A DNA stretch of 64,000 nucleotides from Pseudomonas sp. FP2335 (GTDB lineage Bacteria; Pseudomonadota; Gammaproteobacteria; Pseudomonadales; Pseudomonadaceae), in NCBI RefSeq assembly GCF_030687535.1, contig NZ_CP117437.1:1571501-1635500 (forward strand). Direction: 5' to 3'. Shown here piece after piece: positions 1 through 10,775 of the stretch (positions within the stretch are counted from its first letter, which is position 1; each line of letters begins with the position of its first letter). The notes under the pieces were generated by a model that saw nothing but the letters and a program-made list of their open reading frames with translations, made no database searches and was not told the origin of the DNA. The translations under genes and the position numbers were made by a program.

Positions 1-1285
1 GTTGGCCCAGTTCGATGTTGTCTTTGACCAGCCGGCTTTCGCCCTGGTAGATCTTCAGCAGCACCTGGCTCTGGTTGTCGTGCAGGGTCACGACGGTCTT
101 GACCCGGCTCACCGGCACGCTGCTGTTGCGTTCGATCAGCGGCAGGTAGTGGCCGCTTTCGATATGGCCACCGTATTGGTGCGAGGTTTCGATGCCGAGG
201 GTGTAGGGGCAGACGTCGGTCAGCACCACTTCTTCCAGCGCCGCCGAACGTGCCTTGAGTGCCGCCTGGATCGCGGCGCCGTGGGCGACCACCTGGTCCG
301 GGTCGAGACTGATGGAGGGGAAGCGCCCGAACAAACCGGCGGCGAGTTTACGCACCAGCGGCATGCGCGTGGTGCCGCCCACCAGCAGGATTTCATCGAG
401 GTCGCCCACGCGGATCCGCGCATCGCGCAGGGCCCGTTCGATTGGCGCCCGCAGGCGTTCGAGCAGCGGCGTGTAGAGCTTGGCGAGCTCCTGCTGGGTG
501 ATGGTTTTGACCCATTGGCGGCCGTCGACGCGCAGGGCGAACTCGGCGCTGTCGTCCTGGCCCAGGGCTTTGCGCACGCGCTCGGCTTCGCGGCGCAGGG
601 CGTGCAACACGCTGCTGGTGGGCGGGAAGTCGGCGGCGTTGCGCTGGCTGTCGACGAAGTGTTCGAGCAGCAGGGTGTCGAAGTCTTCGCCGCCGAGGAA
701 GTTGTCGCCGGCGCTGGCGCGCACTTCCATGACCCCGTCGAACAGCTCGATGATCGACACATCGAAGGTGCCGCCGCCGAGGTCGAAGACCAGGAACGAG
801 GTTTCCTTGTCGCGCTGGTGCAGGCCGTAGGCGAGGGCCGCGGCAGTCGGTTCGTTGATCAGTTTGTCGACGTTGAGCCCGGCCAGTTCACCGGCGATAC
901 GCGTGGCTTTGCGCTGGCCGTCGCTGAAATACGCGGGCACGCTGATCACGGCGTCGGTGACGGTGTGGCCGTAGGTGCGTTCGATGTCTTCCTTGAGGCT
1001 TTTGAGCACCAGTGCCGAGAGTTCTTCGGGACGGAACGAACGGTCGCCCAGGCGCACTTCGGTGGCGCTGCCCATGTAGCGCTTGAACAGCGAGGTCGTC
1101 AGGTGCGGGTGGGTGTGCAGGCGTTCCTTGGCGGCCTGGCCTACCAGGATGCGGCCTTGGTCATCCAGGCCGACCACGCTTGGGGTCAGCAACTCGCCAA
1201 GGGCGTTGGGCACCATTTCGGCGGCATCACCGCGCCAGACAGCGGCGAGACTGTTGGTGGTCCCCAGGTCGATTCCTACGATCAT
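1..1285 (-). CDS. hscC: Hsp70-family chaperone HscC (C-terminal part beyond the window)
   Basis: The minus strand is open from the ATG at 1285 to the window edge, giving 428 residues of an Hsp70 protein that lacks its C-terminal end here. The N-terminus carries the Hsp70 signature GIDLGTTNS, then the second phosphate motif [12 protein letters not shown] near residue 180 and the third ATPase motif GGTTRMPLV further on. The substrate-binding domain has begun when the sequence stops. The compact N-terminus and sequence resemble HscC (YbeW), a specialised DnaK homologue of about 560 residues, rather than DnaK or HscA. It would be an ATP-driven cytoplasmic chaperone. The subtype is an inference from memory of the family; the Hsp70 assignment is certain. 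Confidence 0.85.
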   Translation of the reverse strand, partial: MIVGIDLGTTNSLAAVWRGDAAEMVPNALGELLTPSVVGLDDQGRILVGQAAKERLHTHPHLTTSLFKRYMGSATEVRLGDRSFRPEELSALVLKSLKEDIERTYGHTVTDAVISVPAYFSDGQRKATRIAGELAGLNVDKLINEPTAAALAYGLHQRDKETSFLVFDLGGGTFDVSIIELFDGVMEVRASAGDNFLGGEDFDTLLLEHFVDSQRNAADFPPTSSVLHALRREAERVRKALGQDDSAEFALRVDGRQWVKTITQQELAKLYTPLLERLRAPIERALRDARIRVGDLDEILLVGGTTRMPLVRKLAAGLFGRFPSISLDPDQVVAHGAAIQAALKARSAALEEVVLTDVCPYTLGIETSHQYGGHIESGHYLPLIERNSSVPVSRVKTVVTLHDNQSQVLLKIYQGESRLVKDNIELGQ

Positions 1286-1410
1286 TACGACAAGCTCCCT
1301 CTGTGGTCTGTAAGAATCTGTGACCAATTTTATCCTGAAAGGTTAAGCGAAATGCAAGGCGGCGGGTTTAGGGGGGGCTGATGGGGTTTGACCAAGCGCC
1401 GCTAGACCAA

Positions 1411-1497
1411 TGTGGGCGCTGGCTTGCCTGCGATGCAGGCACCTCGGTGTGTCAGTTGCACCGCGGCGATGCTATCGCAGGCAAGCCAGCTCCCACA
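1411..1497. repeat. REPIN (two inverted REP copies)
   Basis: Two inverted copies of a TGTGGG(A)GCTGGCTTGCCTGCGAT-type motif enclose about 40 bases. This is the class with core GCTGGCTTGCCTGCGAT. Such REP doublets are widespread non-autonomous elements in P. fluorescens genomes. Confidence 0.85.
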
Positions 1498-1544
1498 AAA
1501 GCGAGGCTCCACAAGCCAGCGCCTAGATGCGCCACATTCAGGGC

Positions 1545-1578
1545 ATAAAAAAACCGCTTCCGGTGAGGGAAGCGGTTT
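1545..1578 (-). terminator. Intrinsic terminator of the emhABC operon
   Basis: An 11-bp stem (AAACCGCTTCC at 1551-1561 with its complement at 1568-1578) closes a 6-base loop. Read on the minus strand it is followed by a run of T residues, just after the stop of the outer-membrane channel gene. Confidence 0.85.
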
Positions 1579-1594
1579 GTTCACAGCGGTGCGA

Positions 1595-3052
1595 TCAGAA
1601 CAGCTTCAGCGCCGGTGCTTCTTCTTTCAACGCCTCGGTTTTCGCAGTCTGCGCATTCCAGCCACCGCCGAGGGCCTTGTACAGGTTGACCTCGCTGGTG
1701 AGCTGCGCCAGGCGGTCGGTGATCAGCGATTGCTGGGCACTGAACAGTTGGCGCTGGGCGTCGAGGAAGGTCAGGTTGCTGTCGACACCAATGCGGTAGC
1801 GACGCTCGGCCAGGCGGTAGTAGTCCTGGTTGGCGGCGACGAAACCACGCTGGGCCTCCAGTTGCTGCTTGTAGGTCTCACGTGCGGCGAGGCCGTCGGA
1901 GACTTCCTGGAAGCCGGTCTGGATCGCCTTCTCGTAGGTCGCCACGTTGATCTCTTTCTGGATCTTCGCGTAGTCCAGGCTTGCGCGCAGGCTGCCAGCG
2001 TTGAAGATCGGGATGTTGATCTGCGGGGCGAACGACCAGGTGCCCGAGCCGCCCTTGAACAGGCCGCCCAAGTCCGGGCTCAGGGTGCCGGCGTTGGCCG
2101 TCAGGCTGATGCTCGGGAAGAACGCCGCACGGGCCGCGCCGATGTTGGCGTTGGCAGCCTTGAGGTTGTACTCGGCTTGCAGGATGTCGGGACGCCGTTG
2201 CAGCAGGTCCGACGGCAAGCCAGCCGGTACGTCGCTGAGCAGGTCATCCGACAGCGGCTTACTGACCAGATTCGCCGGCAGGCCCGTGCCCAGCAGCAGG
2301 GTCAGGCTGTTTTCGTCCTGAGCCACCTGGCGGGTGTAACGCGCCAGGGCAACCCGGGCGTTTTCCACCGAGGTGCGCGCCTGGCTGAGGTCGAGGGCCG
2401 AGGCCACACCGACTTCGTTGCTGCGCGAGGTCAGCTTGAAGCTCTGCTCGTAGGCACCGAGGGTGTCCTGGGTCAGCTTGAGCAGCTCTTTATCGGCCTG
2501 CCAGGTCACGTAGGCCGTGGCCACGTTGGCGACCAGGCTGATCTGCGTGCTGCGGCGGGCTTCTTCGGTGGCGAAGTACTTCTGCAGGGCTTCTTCGCTC
2601 AGGCTGCGCACACGGCCGAACAGGTCCAGCTCGTAGGCGCTGATCCCGAGGGTGGCCGAGTACGAGCTGTTGATGCTCGACTCGCCGGTTTGCGAGGCAC
2701 GTGCCGGTACGCGCTGGCGGCTGCCGCTGCCCGTGGCCGAGACGGCCGGGAACAGGTCGGCACGCTGGATGCGGTACTGCGCGGCGTAGGCGTCGATGTT
2801 CAGGGCCGCGACACGCAGGTCGCGGTTGTTCTCCAGGGCAACCTGGATCAGCTGTTGCAGGGCAGGGTCATGGAAAAACTGCTTCCAGCCCTGTTCGGCA
2901 GCGGCCTGGCTCGGCGCCTGGGCCGACGAATACGCCGGCCCCTGCGGGAACTGTGCGGCTACCGGCGCTTCGGGGCGCTGATAGTCAGGTATCAGCGAGC
3001 AGCCACTGAGCACGAATGCCGTGACAGCTAAGGAAAGGAGCGACTTGCTCAT
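1595..3052 (-). CDS. emhC: RND efflux outer-membrane channel lipoprotein (OprM/TtgC/EmhC)
   Basis: A 485-residue outer-membrane factor of the OprM family. It begins with a lipoprotein signal ending in LSGCS, so Cys18 should be acylated. Two repeated coiled-coil halves typical of TolC-like trimers follow (for example the [20 protein letters not shown] region and the later NYDLKAAN-type helix). It is the exit duct of the tripartite pump, docking on the periplasmic adaptor. Its ATG overlaps the permease stop by 4 bases (ATGA), so translation is coupled. The best-matched systems are EmhABC of P. fluorescens, TtgABC of P. putida and MexAB-OprM; the name emhC is chosen by genus context. Confidence 0.93.
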   Translation of the reverse strand: MSKSLLSLAVTAFVLSGCSLIPDYQRPEAPVAAQFPQGPAYSSAQAPSQAAAEQGWKQFFHDPALQQLIQVALENNRDLRVAALNIDAYAAQYRIQRADLFPAVSATGSGSRQRVPARASQTGESSINSSYSATLGISAYELDLFGRVRSLSEEALQKYFATEEARRSTQISLVANVATAYVTWQADKELLKLTQDTLGAYEQSFKLTSRSNEVGVASALDLSQARTSVENARVALARYTRQVAQDENSLTLLLGTGLPANLVSKPLSDDLLSDVPAGLPSDLLQRRPDILQAEYNLKAANANIGAARAAFFPSISLTANAGTLSPDLGGLFKGGSGTWSFAPQINIPIFNAGSLRASLDYAKIQKEINVATYEKAIQTGFQEVSDGLAARETYKQQLEAQRGFVAANQDYYRLAERRYRIGVDSNLTFLDAQRQLFSAQQSLITDRLAQLTSEVNLYKALGGGWNAQTAKTEALKEEAPALKLF

Positions 3053-6000
3053 TGGCCAGCCTCTTTATGGATGTCAGTAGGTTCAGTCTTTTTACGCTCG
3101 CCCGCGGCGGACACGGTTGCGAAGAACAGCGGTACCCAGAAGATCGCCAGAACAGTCGCGGTGATCATGCCGCCGATCACGCCTGTACCAATCGCGTGCT
3201 GGCTGCCCGAGCCGGCGCCCGAGGAGATCGCCAGCGGCAATACGCCAAGGATGAACGCCATGGAGGTCATGATGATCGGCCGCAGACGCATGCGGGACGC
3301 CTCGATGGCAGCCTCGACAATGCCTTTGCCCTGCTCGTGCAACTCTTTGGCGAACTCGACGATCAGGATGGCGTTTTTCGCCGCCAGGCCCACCGTCACC
3401 AACAAGCCCACCTGGAAGAACACGTCGTTGGACAAGCCGCGCATGCTCGTGGCGATCAACGCACCGACCACACCCAGCGGTACGACCAGCACCACCGCAA
3501 TCGGGATCGACCAGCTTTCGTACAGTGCCGCGAGGCAGAGGAAGACCACCAGCAGCGACAGTGCGTACAGCGCCGGCGCCTGGGAGCCGGACAGACGCTC
3601 TTCGTACGACAGACCGGTCCACGCGTAGCCGACACCCGCCGGCAATTGCTTGGCGATGCGCTCGACTTCAGCCATGGCATCGCCGGTGCTGTAGCCCGGT
3701 GCCGGGGTCCCGAGGATTTCCATCGCCGCTACACCGTTGTAGCGCGAGAGTTTCGGCGAACCGTAGATCCACTTGCCCGAGGAAATGGCCGACATCGGCA
3801 CCATCTTCCCGGAGTCACTGCGCACGAACCATTTGTCCAGGTCTTCAGGCGACATCCGGCCAGCGGCCTCGCCCTGCACGTACACCTTCTTCACCCGACC
3901 ACGGTCGATGAAGTCGTTGACGTAGCTGCCACCCAGGGCAATCGCCAGGGTCTGGTTGATGCTCGACAGCGTGATGCCCTGGGCACTGGCCTTCTCGTCG
4001 TCAACGGTCAGCTCGTACTGCGGCTCATCGTTCACGCCGTTGGGACGCACGCCAGCAAGGATCTTGCTCTGCGCTGCCATGCCAAGGAACTGGTTGCGCG
4101 CTTCCATCAGTTTTTCGTGGCCAACGCCGCCCTGGTCTTGCAGGAACACGTCGAAACCGGTGGCGTTACCCAATTCGAGTACCGAAGGCGGCACGATGGC
4201 GAACACCATGGCGTCCTTGAAGGCGCCGAAGAAGTAGCCCTGGGCACGCTTGGCCACTTCGAACACCGACGTCGAAGCATCACGCTCATCCCACGGCTTG
4301 AGCATCACGAACGCGAGGCCCGAGCTCTGGCCACGGCCGGCGAAGTTGAAGCCGTTTACGGTAAATACCGATTTGACGGCTTTGCCTTCGCCTGGCTCGC
4401 CTTCCTTGTCGTGCAGCAGGAAGGCGCGCATGTCGTCGATGACTTTCTGCGTGCGTTCAGCCGACGAGCCGACCGGGGTCTGCACCTGGGCGAAAATCAC
4501 GCCCTGGTCTTCTTCCGGGAGGAATGCGCTTGGAATGCGGGTGAACAACCAGACCATGCCGAGGACGATGACCAGGTACACGAAAAACGCCGGGAATTTG
4601 TGCTTGATCATGTTGCCCACGCCGCGCTCGTAGCTCAGTACGCCACGGTCGAAGGTGCGGTTGAACCAGCCGAAGAAACCACGCTTGGGTTGGCCGTGCT
4701 TTTCCGGGTCGATCGGCTTGAGCATGGTGGCGCACAAGGCCGGGGTGAAGATCAGGGCAACCAGTACCGACAACGCCATCGCCGAAACGATAGTGATGGA
4801 GAACTGTTTGTAGATCACTCCTGTGGAGCCGCCGAAGAACGCCATCGGCAGCAGTACCGCCGAGAGTACCAGGGCAATACCCACCAGGGCGCCCTGGATC
4901 TGGCTCATGGACTTGACCGTCGCTTCTTTGGGCGACAAGTGTTCCTCGGCCATCACCCGCTCGACGTTCTCCACTACGACGATGGCGTCGTCCACCAGCA
5001 AGCCGATGGCCAGGATCATGCCGAACATGGTCAGGGTGTTGATGGTGAAGCCGAACGCCGCGAGGATGCCGAACGTACCCAGCAATACCACCGGTACGGT
5101 CATGGTGGTGATGATGGTGGCGCGGAAGTTCTGCAGGAACAGGAACATCACCAGGAACACCAGCACGATCGCTTCGACCAGGGTGTGAACGACACCGGAG
5201 ATCGATTCGGTCACAACCGGGGTGGTGTCATACGGCACCACCGCCTTCATGCCTGGCGGGAAGAACGGTTCCAGGGACGCAACCGTGGCGCGGATGGCCT
5301 TGGCGGTGTCCAGGGCGTTGGCACCCGAGGCGAGCTTGATCGCCATACCGGACGCCGGCTTGCCGTTGAACTGTGCACTGATGCTGTAGTTCTGGCCGCC
5401 CAGTTCGATACGCGCAACGTCGCGCAGACGAACCTGCGAGCCATCGGCATTGACCTTCATCAGGATCTTGCCGAACTCTTCGGCGGTTTGCAGGCGGGTC
5501 TTGCCGATGATGGTTGCGTTCAGCTGGGTGCCGGGCAGGGCAGGCAGGCCGCCCAGTTGGCCGGTGGCCACCTGTACGTTCTGCGCGGCGATGGCGCTGC
5601 TGACGTCTACCGGGGTCAGCTGGTAGTTGTTCAGCTTGGCCGGGTCGAGCCAGATACGCATGGCGTACTGCGAACCGAAGACCTGGAAGTCACCGACACC
5701 CGCCGTCCGGGAAATCGGGTCCTGGATGTTGGACACGATGTAGTTGGACAGGTCGTCCTTGGTCATGCTGCCGTCTTCCGACACCAGACCGATCACCATC
5801 AGGAAGTTCTTCACCGACTTGGTCACGCGGATACCCTGCTGCTGCACTTCTTGCGGCAGCAGTGGGGTCGCCAGGTTCAGCTTGTTCTGCACCTGAACCT
5901 GGGCGATGTCCGGGTTGGTACCCTGGTTGAACGTCGCGGTGATGGTCATGCTGCCGTCGGAGTTACTGTCCGAGGCGACATAACGCAGGTTGTCGATACC

Positions 6001-6210
6001 GTTGAGCTGTTGCTCGATGACCTGCACCACGGTGTCCTGCACGGTTTGTGCGGACGCGCCTGGGTAGGTCACCTGGATGTCGATGGCGGTTGGCGCGATG
6101 GCCGGGTATTGGTTGATGGGCAACTTCAGGATCGACAGTGCCCCGACCAGCATGATCACCAGGGCAATTACCCAGGCAAAAATGGGACGGTCGATAAAAA
6201 ATTTCGACAT
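3049..6210 (-). CDS. emhB: RND multidrug/solvent efflux permease (EmhB/TtgB/MexB)
   Basis: A 1053-residue inner-membrane RND transporter of the HAE1 family, full length. It starts [20 protein letters not shown], the classical first helix. The proton-relay pair is visible in helix 4 as [17 protein letters not shown]. Two large periplasmic loops sit after helices 1 and 7, giving 12 predicted helices. It takes hydrophobic drugs, solvents and aromatics from the periplasm or membrane and passes them to the outer-membrane channel, driven by protons. It lies 3 bases after the adaptor gene and overlaps the channel gene by 4 bases. Substrate range is inferred from the family. Confidence 0.95.
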   Translation of the reverse strand: MSKFFIDRPIFAWVIALVIMLVGALSILKLPINQYPAIAPTAIDIQVTYPGASAQTVQDTVVQVIEQQLNGIDNLRYVASDSNSDGSMTITATFNQGTNPDIAQVQVQNKLNLATPLLPQEVQQQGIRVTKSVKNFLMVIGLVSEDGSMTKDDLSNYIVSNIQDPISRTAGVGDFQVFGSQYAMRIWLDPAKLNNYQLTPVDVSSAIAAQNVQVATGQLGGLPALPGTQLNATIIGKTRLQTAEEFGKILMKVNADGSQVRLRDVARIELGGQNYSISAQFNGKPASGMAIKLASGANALDTAKAIRATVASLEPFFPPGMKAVVPYDTTPVVTESISGVVHTLVEAIVLVFLVMFLFLQNFRATIITTMTVPVVLLGTFGILAAFGFTINTLTMFGMILAIGLLVDDAIVVVENVERVMAEEHLSPKEATVKSMSQIQGALVGIALVLSAVLLPMAFFGGSTGVIYKQFSITIVSAMALSVLVALIFTPALCATMLKPIDPEKHGQPKRGFFGWFNRTFDRGVLSYERGVGNMIKHKFPAFFVYLVIVLGMVWLFTRIPSAFLPEEDQGVIFAQVQTPVGSSAERTQKVIDDMRAFLLHDKEGEPGEGKAVKSVFTVNGFNFAGRGQSSGLAFVMLKPWDERDASTSVFEVAKRAQGYFFGAFKDAMVFAIVPPSVLELGNATGFDVFLQDQGGVGHEKLMEARNQFLGMAAQSKILAGVRPNGVNDEPQYELTVDDEKASAQGITLSSINQTLAIALGGSYVNDFIDRGRVKKVYVQGEAAGRMSPEDLDKWFVRSDSGKMVPMSAISSGKWIYGSPKLSRYNGVAAMEILGTPAPGYSTGDAMAEVERIAKQLPAGVGYAWTGLSYEERLSGSQAPALYALSLLVVFLCLAALYESWSIPIAVVLVVPLGVVGALIATSMRGLSNDVFFQVGLLVTVGLAAKNAILIVEFAKELHEQGKGIVEAAIEASRMRLRPIIMTSMAFILGVLPLAISSGAGSGSQHAIGTGVIGGMITATVLAIFWVPLFFATVSAAGERKKTEPTDIHKEAGQ

Positions 6211-6213
6211 GGG

Positions 6214-7362
6214 TTACTCCCCCTGGCCAGCAGCGGCGGCAGGAGCGGGAGCTGAACCGGCAGGCTTGGCGTTGTCGGCGTCCTTGACCTTGACTTCGAT
6301 GCCCGGCTTGATGAATTGCAAGCCTTCGGTGATCACGCGGTCACCGGCGTCGAGGCCTTTTTCCACCAGCCAGTAGGCGCCGGACGTGCGGTTGGCAACC
6401 AGGGTGCGTTGCTCGACCTTGTTGTCCTTGTTCACCACCAATGCCGTCGGGATGCCCTTGATGTCGCGGGTCACGCCTTGCTGTGGCGCCAGGATGGCCT
6501 TGCTGTTCACACCGGCTTGCAACTGGGCATGAACGAACATGCCGGGCAGCAGGGTGTGGTCAGGGTTGGGGAACACGGCGCGCAGGGTTACCGAACCGGT
6601 GGTCTGGTCAACCGACACTTCGGAGAATTCCAGCTTGCCGTCCTGGCCGTACGCGCTACCGTCTTCCAGGGTCAGCTTGACCTTGGCGGCATTGGCACCG
6701 GCTTTTTCCAGTTGGCCGCTTTCCAGGTCGCGGCGCAGTTTCAGCATTTCAGCCGAGGACTGGGTGACGTCGACGTAGATCGGGTCCAGTTGCTGGATCA
6801 CCGCCATGGCATCGGTCTGGCCATTGCTGACCAGCGCGCCTTCGGTCACCGAAGAACGGCCGATACGCCCGGAGATCGGCGCGAATACTTTGGTGTAACG
6901 CACGTTGATCTGGGCGGTTTGCACGTTGGCTTCCGCGGTCATGCGGTTGGCGACGGCGGTGTCGTATTCCTGGCGGCTGACGGCCTGCTCATCGACCAAC
7001 TGCTTGTAGCGATCGGAGATGGACTTGGTCTGGGTCAGGCTGGCCTGCGCGCTTTTCAGGGTGGCGTCATACACCGACGGGTCGATCTGGTAGAGCTGTT
7101 GCCCTTCCTTCACGTCGCCGCCTTCCTTGAACAGGCGCTTGAGAATGATGCCGTTGACCTGTGGGCGAACTTCCGCAATGCGGTAGGCGGTGGTGCGGCC
7201 TGGCAGCTCGGAAGTCAGGGTATAGGCTTGCGGTTGAATGGTGACCACGCCGACCTGAGGGGTTTGGGCGGGCGGAGCCGCTTCTTCCTTTTTACATCCG
7301 CTGAGCAGCGATGCCAGGGCGACGGCAGTGACCAGAGCGGTAACAGCTGGCTTAAGTTGCAT
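6214..7362 (-). CDS. emhA: RND efflux periplasmic adaptor lipoprotein (EmhA/TtgA/MexA)
   Basis: A membrane-fusion protein of 382 residues. I choose the ATG at 7362 because a GAGGA ribosome site lies just upstream and the product then begins with a lipoprotein signal ending LLSGCKK; a longer reading from 7422 would add 20 unlikely residues. A lipoyl/hairpin/beta-barrel layout is visible (PQVNGIILKRLFKEGGDVKEGQ, then a coiled-coil hairpin, then VFAPISGRIG). The C-terminal tail is low complexity in Ala and Pro. It bridges permease and outer-membrane channel, and is the first gene of the operon, divergent from the TetR repressor. Confidence 0.94.
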   Translation of the reverse strand: MQLKPAVTALVTAVALASLLSGCKKEEAAPPAQTPQVGVVTIQPQAYTLTSELPGRTTAYRIAEVRPQVNGIILKRLFKEGGDVKEGQQLYQIDPSVYDATLKSAQASLTQTKSISDRYKQLVDEQAVSRQEYDTAVANRMTAEANVQTAQINVRYTKVFAPISGRIGRSSVTEGALVSNGQTDAMAVIQQLDPIYVDVTQSSAEMLKLRRDLESGQLEKAGANAAKVKLTLEDGSAYGQDGKLEFSEVSVDQTTGSVTLRAVFPNPDHTLLPGMFVHAQLQAGVNSKAILAPQQGVTRDIKGIPTALVVNKDNKVEQRTLVANRTSGAYWLVEKGLDAGDRVITEGLQFIKPGIEVKVKDADNAKPAGSAPAPAAAAGQGE

Positions 7363-7454
7363 GAAGATCCTCGGGTCAGGCGCGCAGGATGCGCACAAGA
7401 AATGTGGAAGGGTGAAAAACAAGCTGTGAGTAGATAAGTAGCTTGCTACGCAAT

Positions 7455-7483
7455 ATACTTACGTTCACGGTTGTTTGTAAACT
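7455..7483. promoter_or_regulatory. EmhR/TtgR-type operator in the divergent promoter
   Basis: On the minus strand this reads GTTTACAAACAACCGTGAA followed by CGTAAGTATATT, nearly the same as the P. putida TtgR operator as I remember it (TTTACAAACAACCATGAATG...). It contains inverted half-sites around TTTACAAAC and GTAA. It lies about 95 bases before emhA and 170 before the repressor gene, the right place to repress both. The match is from memory, not a database search. Confidence 0.65.
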
Positions 7484-7648
7484 CTTGACAGGCTTCGCGT
7501 AATGTTGACAAAGCAGTGCCCAAAGCCTCGATTTCATTACGTTCGGCACCCACGATGGTGCCGTCCCACAAATATTCAGATGATCGTCAACGGCTATTAA
7601 TTCTGCGTTAACGATAGTCTCAAGTGTCCTGATTGAGGTTTTACTGCC

Positions 7649-8281
7649 ATGGTTCGTCGCACCAAAGAGGAAGCTCAGGAAACGCGCAGCCAGATTCTCC
7701 AAGCCGCCGAGCAGGCCTTTTATGAGCGCGGTGTGGCACGCACCACTCTGGCGGATATCGCTGCGCTGGCCGGCGTGACGCGGGGTGCCATCTATTGGCA
7801 TTTCAGTAACAAATCCGATTTGCTCCAGGCGTTGCTCGACACCCTGCACGAACCCCTGGACGAACTGGCCCGGGCCAGTGAAAGCGAGGATGAACTCGAC
7901 CCGCTGGGCTGCATGCGCAAGCTGTTGATTCACTTGTACCATCAGGTGGCCCTTGACCCGAAAACCCGGCGCATCAATGAGATCTTGTTCCATAAGTGCG
8001 AATTCACCGATGAAATGTGCGACATGCGCCGTCAACGCCAGACTCACAGCCTGGAGTGCAATCTGCGTATCGGCTTGACCCTGCGCAATGCAGTGCATCG
8101 TGGTCAACTGCCGGAAAACCTCGACACCACCCGTGGTGCAGTGTGCATTCATGCCTATATCAACGGGTTGATCGGCCAATGGTTGCTGGTCCCCGACAGC
8201 TTCCAACTGCATCAGGACGCTGAGCGCTGGGTTGATATAGGGCTCGACATGCTGCGCTTGAGCCCCAACCTGCGCAATTGA
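7649..8281 (+). CDS. emhR: TetR-family repressor of the efflux operon (EmhR/TtgR)
   Basis: A 210-residue TetR regulator. The N-terminal DNA-binding helix-turn-helix is clear ([17 protein letters not shown], then [20 protein letters not shown]). The C-terminal ligand-binding part resembles TtgR/EmhR/MexR-like AcrR proteins, including the region [25 protein letters not shown] ribosome site lies at 7634-7638. It is transcribed divergently from emhABC and should bind the operator between them, releasing it when hydrophobic effectors such as antibiotics or plant phenolics bind. Confidence 0.92.
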   Translation: MVRRTKEEAQETRSQILQAAEQAFYERGVARTTLADIAALAGVTRGAIYWHFSNKSDLLQALLDTLHEPLDELARASESEDELDPLGCMRKLLIHLYHQVALDPKTRRINEILFHKCEFTDEMCDMRRQRQTHSLECNLRIGLTLRNAVHRGQLPENLDTTRGAVCIHAYINGLIGQWLLVPDSFQLHQDAERWVDIGLDMLRLSPNLRN

Positions 8282-8463
8282 GACAAAATGCGTAATTGCA
8301 TCCGGTTGTGTCAACAGTAAAGCCTAAGGATGGTCAATCGTCCTTGTGCCGTATTTGTGGGGTGACTTTATATACGCGCTGGCCGGGGGTTGATAGGTAG
8401 CCGGCTAAGTATTTTGTAGGGATTTTGTTGCAGGGGTGTGAAGGAATGTTTCCTGGCCCCCAT

Positions 8464-8499
8464 GAAAAAGCCCCGGTTCCTGCGAGCCGGGGCTTTTTC
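8464..8499. terminator. Bidirectional intrinsic terminator
   Basis: A 12-bp stem (AAAAAGCCCCGG paired with CCGGGGCTTTTT) with a 10-base loop, with A and T runs at both ends. It serves the end of xenB on the minus strand and probably emhR readthrough on the plus strand. Confidence 0.85.
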
Positions 8500-8515
8500 G
8501 TTTCAGCTTGTTACA

Positions 8516-9571
8516 TCACAGCGCGAGGGTCGGGTAGTCGATGTAGCCGACCGGGCCTTTGCCATAGAAGGTTTGCGGATTCGCTTCGTTCAGCGGCGCA
8601 TCAGCCTTCAAGCGCGCCGGTAGGTCCGGGTTGGCAATGAACGGCACACCAAAGGCCACCGCATCCGCCTTGCCCGAGGCCAGCCAGGCGTTGGCGCTGT
8701 CCTTGGTAAAGCGTTCGTTGGCGATATAGGTGCCGCCGAACGCTTTCTTCAGTTGTGGGCCGAGGCTGTCCGCGCCTTCTTTTTCACGGGAGCAGATGAA
8801 CGCAATGCCACGCTTGCCCAGTTCGCTGGCGACGTAGGTGAAGGTCTCTGCCAGATTGTCGTCACCCATGTCGTGGGAATCGGCACGTGGTGCCAAATGC
8901 ACACCCACACGTCCTGCGCCCCAGACCTCAATGGCGGCGTCGGTCACTTCCAGCAGCAGGCGTGCACGGTTTTCCAGGGAGCCGCCGTAGTTGTCGGTGC
9001 GCTGGTTGGTGCTGCTTTGCAGGAACTGGTCGAGCAGGTAGCCGTTGGCACCATGGATTTCCACGCCGTCGAAGCCGGCGGCCTTGGCGTTCTCGGCGCC
9101 GGTACGGTAGGCGTCGACGATGTCGGCGATTTCCGCGGTTTCCAGGGCACGTGGGGTCGGGTAGTCGGCCAGTGGGCGCACCAGGCTGACGTGGCCTTTA
9201 GGCTGGATTGCGCTCGGGGCCACCGGGGTTTCGCCGTTCAGGTACGACGGGTGGGAGATGCGCCCCACATGCCACAGTTGCAGGAAGATCTTGCCGCCCG
9301 CGGCGTGCACGGCCTTGGTGACGTTGGCCCAGCCACGTACCTGGTCGTTGGACCAGATGCCCGGGGTGTCCGGGTAACCCACGCCCAGCGGCGTCACGGA
9401 GGTGGCTTCGCTGAGGATCAGCCCGGCGGAAGCACGTTGCACGTAGTACTCGGCCATCAGCGCGTTGGGCACGCGACCTTCATCGGCACGGCAGCGGGTC
9501 AGCGGCGCCATGATGATGCGGTTGGACAGTTCCAGGTCGCCCAGTTTGATCGGATCGAAAATAGTCGTCAT
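8516..9571 (-). CDS. xenB: Xenobiotic reductase B, old yellow enzyme family
   Basis: A 351-residue FMN-dependent ene/nitro reductase. The TIM-barrel hallmarks are present: NRIIMAPLTRCRA at the N-terminus, QLWHVGRISHP, then GFDGVEIHGANGYLLDQF with the His and Asn that hold the substrate carbonyl or nitro group, and NYGGSLENR. The sequence closely resembles XenB/NemA of Pseudomonas, which reduce nitroglycerin, TNT, maleimides and enones with NADPH. It is the last gene of the arsR-MFS-xenB unit, 27 bases after the transporter, and ends at a strong terminator. Confidence 0.93.
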   Translation of the reverse strand: MTTIFDPIKLGDLELSNRIIMAPLTRCRADEGRVPNALMAEYYVQRASAGLILSEATSVTPLGVGYPDTPGIWSNDQVRGWANVTKAVHAAGGKIFLQLWHVGRISHPSYLNGETPVAPSAIQPKGHVSLVRPLADYPTPRALETAEIADIVDAYRTGAENAKAAGFDGVEIHGANGYLLDQFLQSSTNQRTDNYGGSLENRARLLLEVTDAAIEVWGAGRVGVHLAPRADSHDMGDDNLAETFTYVASELGKRGIAFICSREKEGADSLGPQLKKAFGGTYIANERFTKDSANAWLASGKADAVAFGVPFIANPDLPARLKADAPLNEANPQTFYGKGPVGYIDYPTLAL

Positions 9572-9598
9572 GGGAAAACACCTTCTCTTTGAAGTTGA

Positions 9599-10765
9599 TC
9601 AGTTGGTCACAGGGGCCAGGTCGGCATCGCCGTTCTGACGGAAAGTAATCAGGGTCACCAGCAGCGCCAGGATCGCCAGGGCACCGGCGGCCAATGGCAC
9701 GCTGGTGAGGCCGAAACCGTGGGCAATCACGCTGCCGCCGACCCAGGCGCCAAGGGCGTTGCCGATGTTGAAGGCACCGATGTTCAAGGTGGACACCAGG
9801 TTCGGCGCGGCTTTGCCGAAGGTCACGACGTTGATCTGCAACGCAGGCACGGCGGCGAACGCGGCGGTGGCCCACAGGAACAAGGTGATTTCCGTCGGGA
9901 TCACGGCGATGCTGGTCCAGCTCAGCGCGGTGGACACCACCGCCATGCTGATGAACACGCCGATCAGGGTCGCGGCCAGGCGCTTGTCCGCCAGCTTGCC
10001 GCCGACGATGTTGCCCAGGGTCAGGCCCAGGCCGATCAACAGCAGGGTCCAGGTCACGCCTTGGGGCGAGATGCCGGTGACGTCGCCCAACAGCGGCGCG
10101 ATGTAGGTGAAGAGGGTGAACATCGACGCGGAGAACAGCGCAGTCATGGTCAGCGACAACCAGATACCAGCACCTTTAAGGGCCGCCAGTTCGGCACGCA
10201 TGTCGAGTTTTTCTTCGTCACGCTTGGCCGGCAGGAAGCGGATCAGGCCGATCAGCGCGACCACACCAATCACGGTCACCGCCCAGAACGTCGAACGCCA
10301 GCCGGCGGCCTGGCCCAACGCCGTACCCAACGGTACGCCCAGCACGTTGGCCAGGGTCAAGCCGGTGAACATCAATGCCACGGCCGATGCGCGCTTGTTG
10401 GCCGGCACCAGGTTGGCGGCCACCACCGAACCGATCCCGAAGAACGCGCCGTGGCACAGCGCGGTGACCACACGGGCAAACATCAGCACGTTGTAGTCGC
10501 TTGCCAGGGCGCAGAGCAGGTTGCCGACAATAAAGATGCCCATCAACGCTACCAGGGCGGCCTTGCGCGGCAGCTTGGCGGTGGCCAGTGCCATGAACGG
10601 CGCGCCAATGGCCACGCCCAGGGCGTAGCCGGTGACCAGCCAACCGGCGCCGGGGATCGACACACCGAGGTCCGCCGCCACATCGGGCAACAGGCCCATG
10701 ATGACGAACTCGGTGGTGCCGATGGCGAAGGCGCTCAGGGCCAGTATGAGTAGCGAGAGGGGCAT
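9599..10765 (-). CDS. MFS transporter of the AraJ/YdhP drug:H+ antiporter type
   Basis: A 388-residue inner-membrane protein with 12 predicted helices. The start at 10765 is preferred because AAGGA lies 8 bases upstream; the upstream in-frame extension has no membrane or conserved character. It begins LILALSAFAIGTTEFVIMG, the usual helix 1 of the AraJ/YdhP branch of DHA1 exporters, and carries a motif-A-like loop (ALATAKLPRK). It lies between an ArsR regulator, 10 bases upstream, and xenB, suggesting that it exports the electrophile or its products. The substrate is unknown. Confidence 0.88.
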   Translation of the reverse strand: MPLSLLILALSAFAIGTTEFVIMGLLPDVAADLGVSIPGAGWLVTGYALGVAIGAPFMALATAKLPRKAALVALMGIFIVGNLLCALASDYNVLMFARVVTALCHGAFFGIGSVVAANLVPANKRASAVALMFTGLTLANVLGVPLGTALGQAAGWRSTFWAVTVIGVVALIGLIRFLPAKRDEEKLDMRAELAALKGAGIWLSLTMTALFSASMFTLFTYIAPLLGDVTGISPQGVTWTLLLIGLGLTLGNIVGGKLADKRLAATLIGVFISMAVVSTALSWTSIAVIPTEITLFLWATAAFAAVPALQINVVTFGKAAPNLVSTLNIGAFNIGNALGAWVGGSVIAHGFGLTSVPLAAGALAILALLVTLITFRQNGDADLAPVTN

Positions 10766-10775
10766 TGGGGTTCCT

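Larger units (their letters stand above)
1286..1594. other. Gene-free stretch: hscC leader, REPIN and terminator
   Basis: About 309 bases between hscC and the efflux operon. It holds the hscC upstream region (1286-1400), a REP doublet (1411-1497), a short partial REP copy around 1505-1525, and the efflux-operon terminator. I see no credible coding sequence. Confidence 0.7.

Noticed and set aside
2..1381. Long plus-strand open frame of 459 codons at the left edge
   Set aside because: It is antisense to hscC, has no family features and arises from high GC; the minus strand has all Hsp70 motifs.
3052..6255. Plus-strand open frame of 1067 codons
   Set aside because: It mirrors the RND permease gene; composition is His/Arg/Gln-rich noise and no motif is present.
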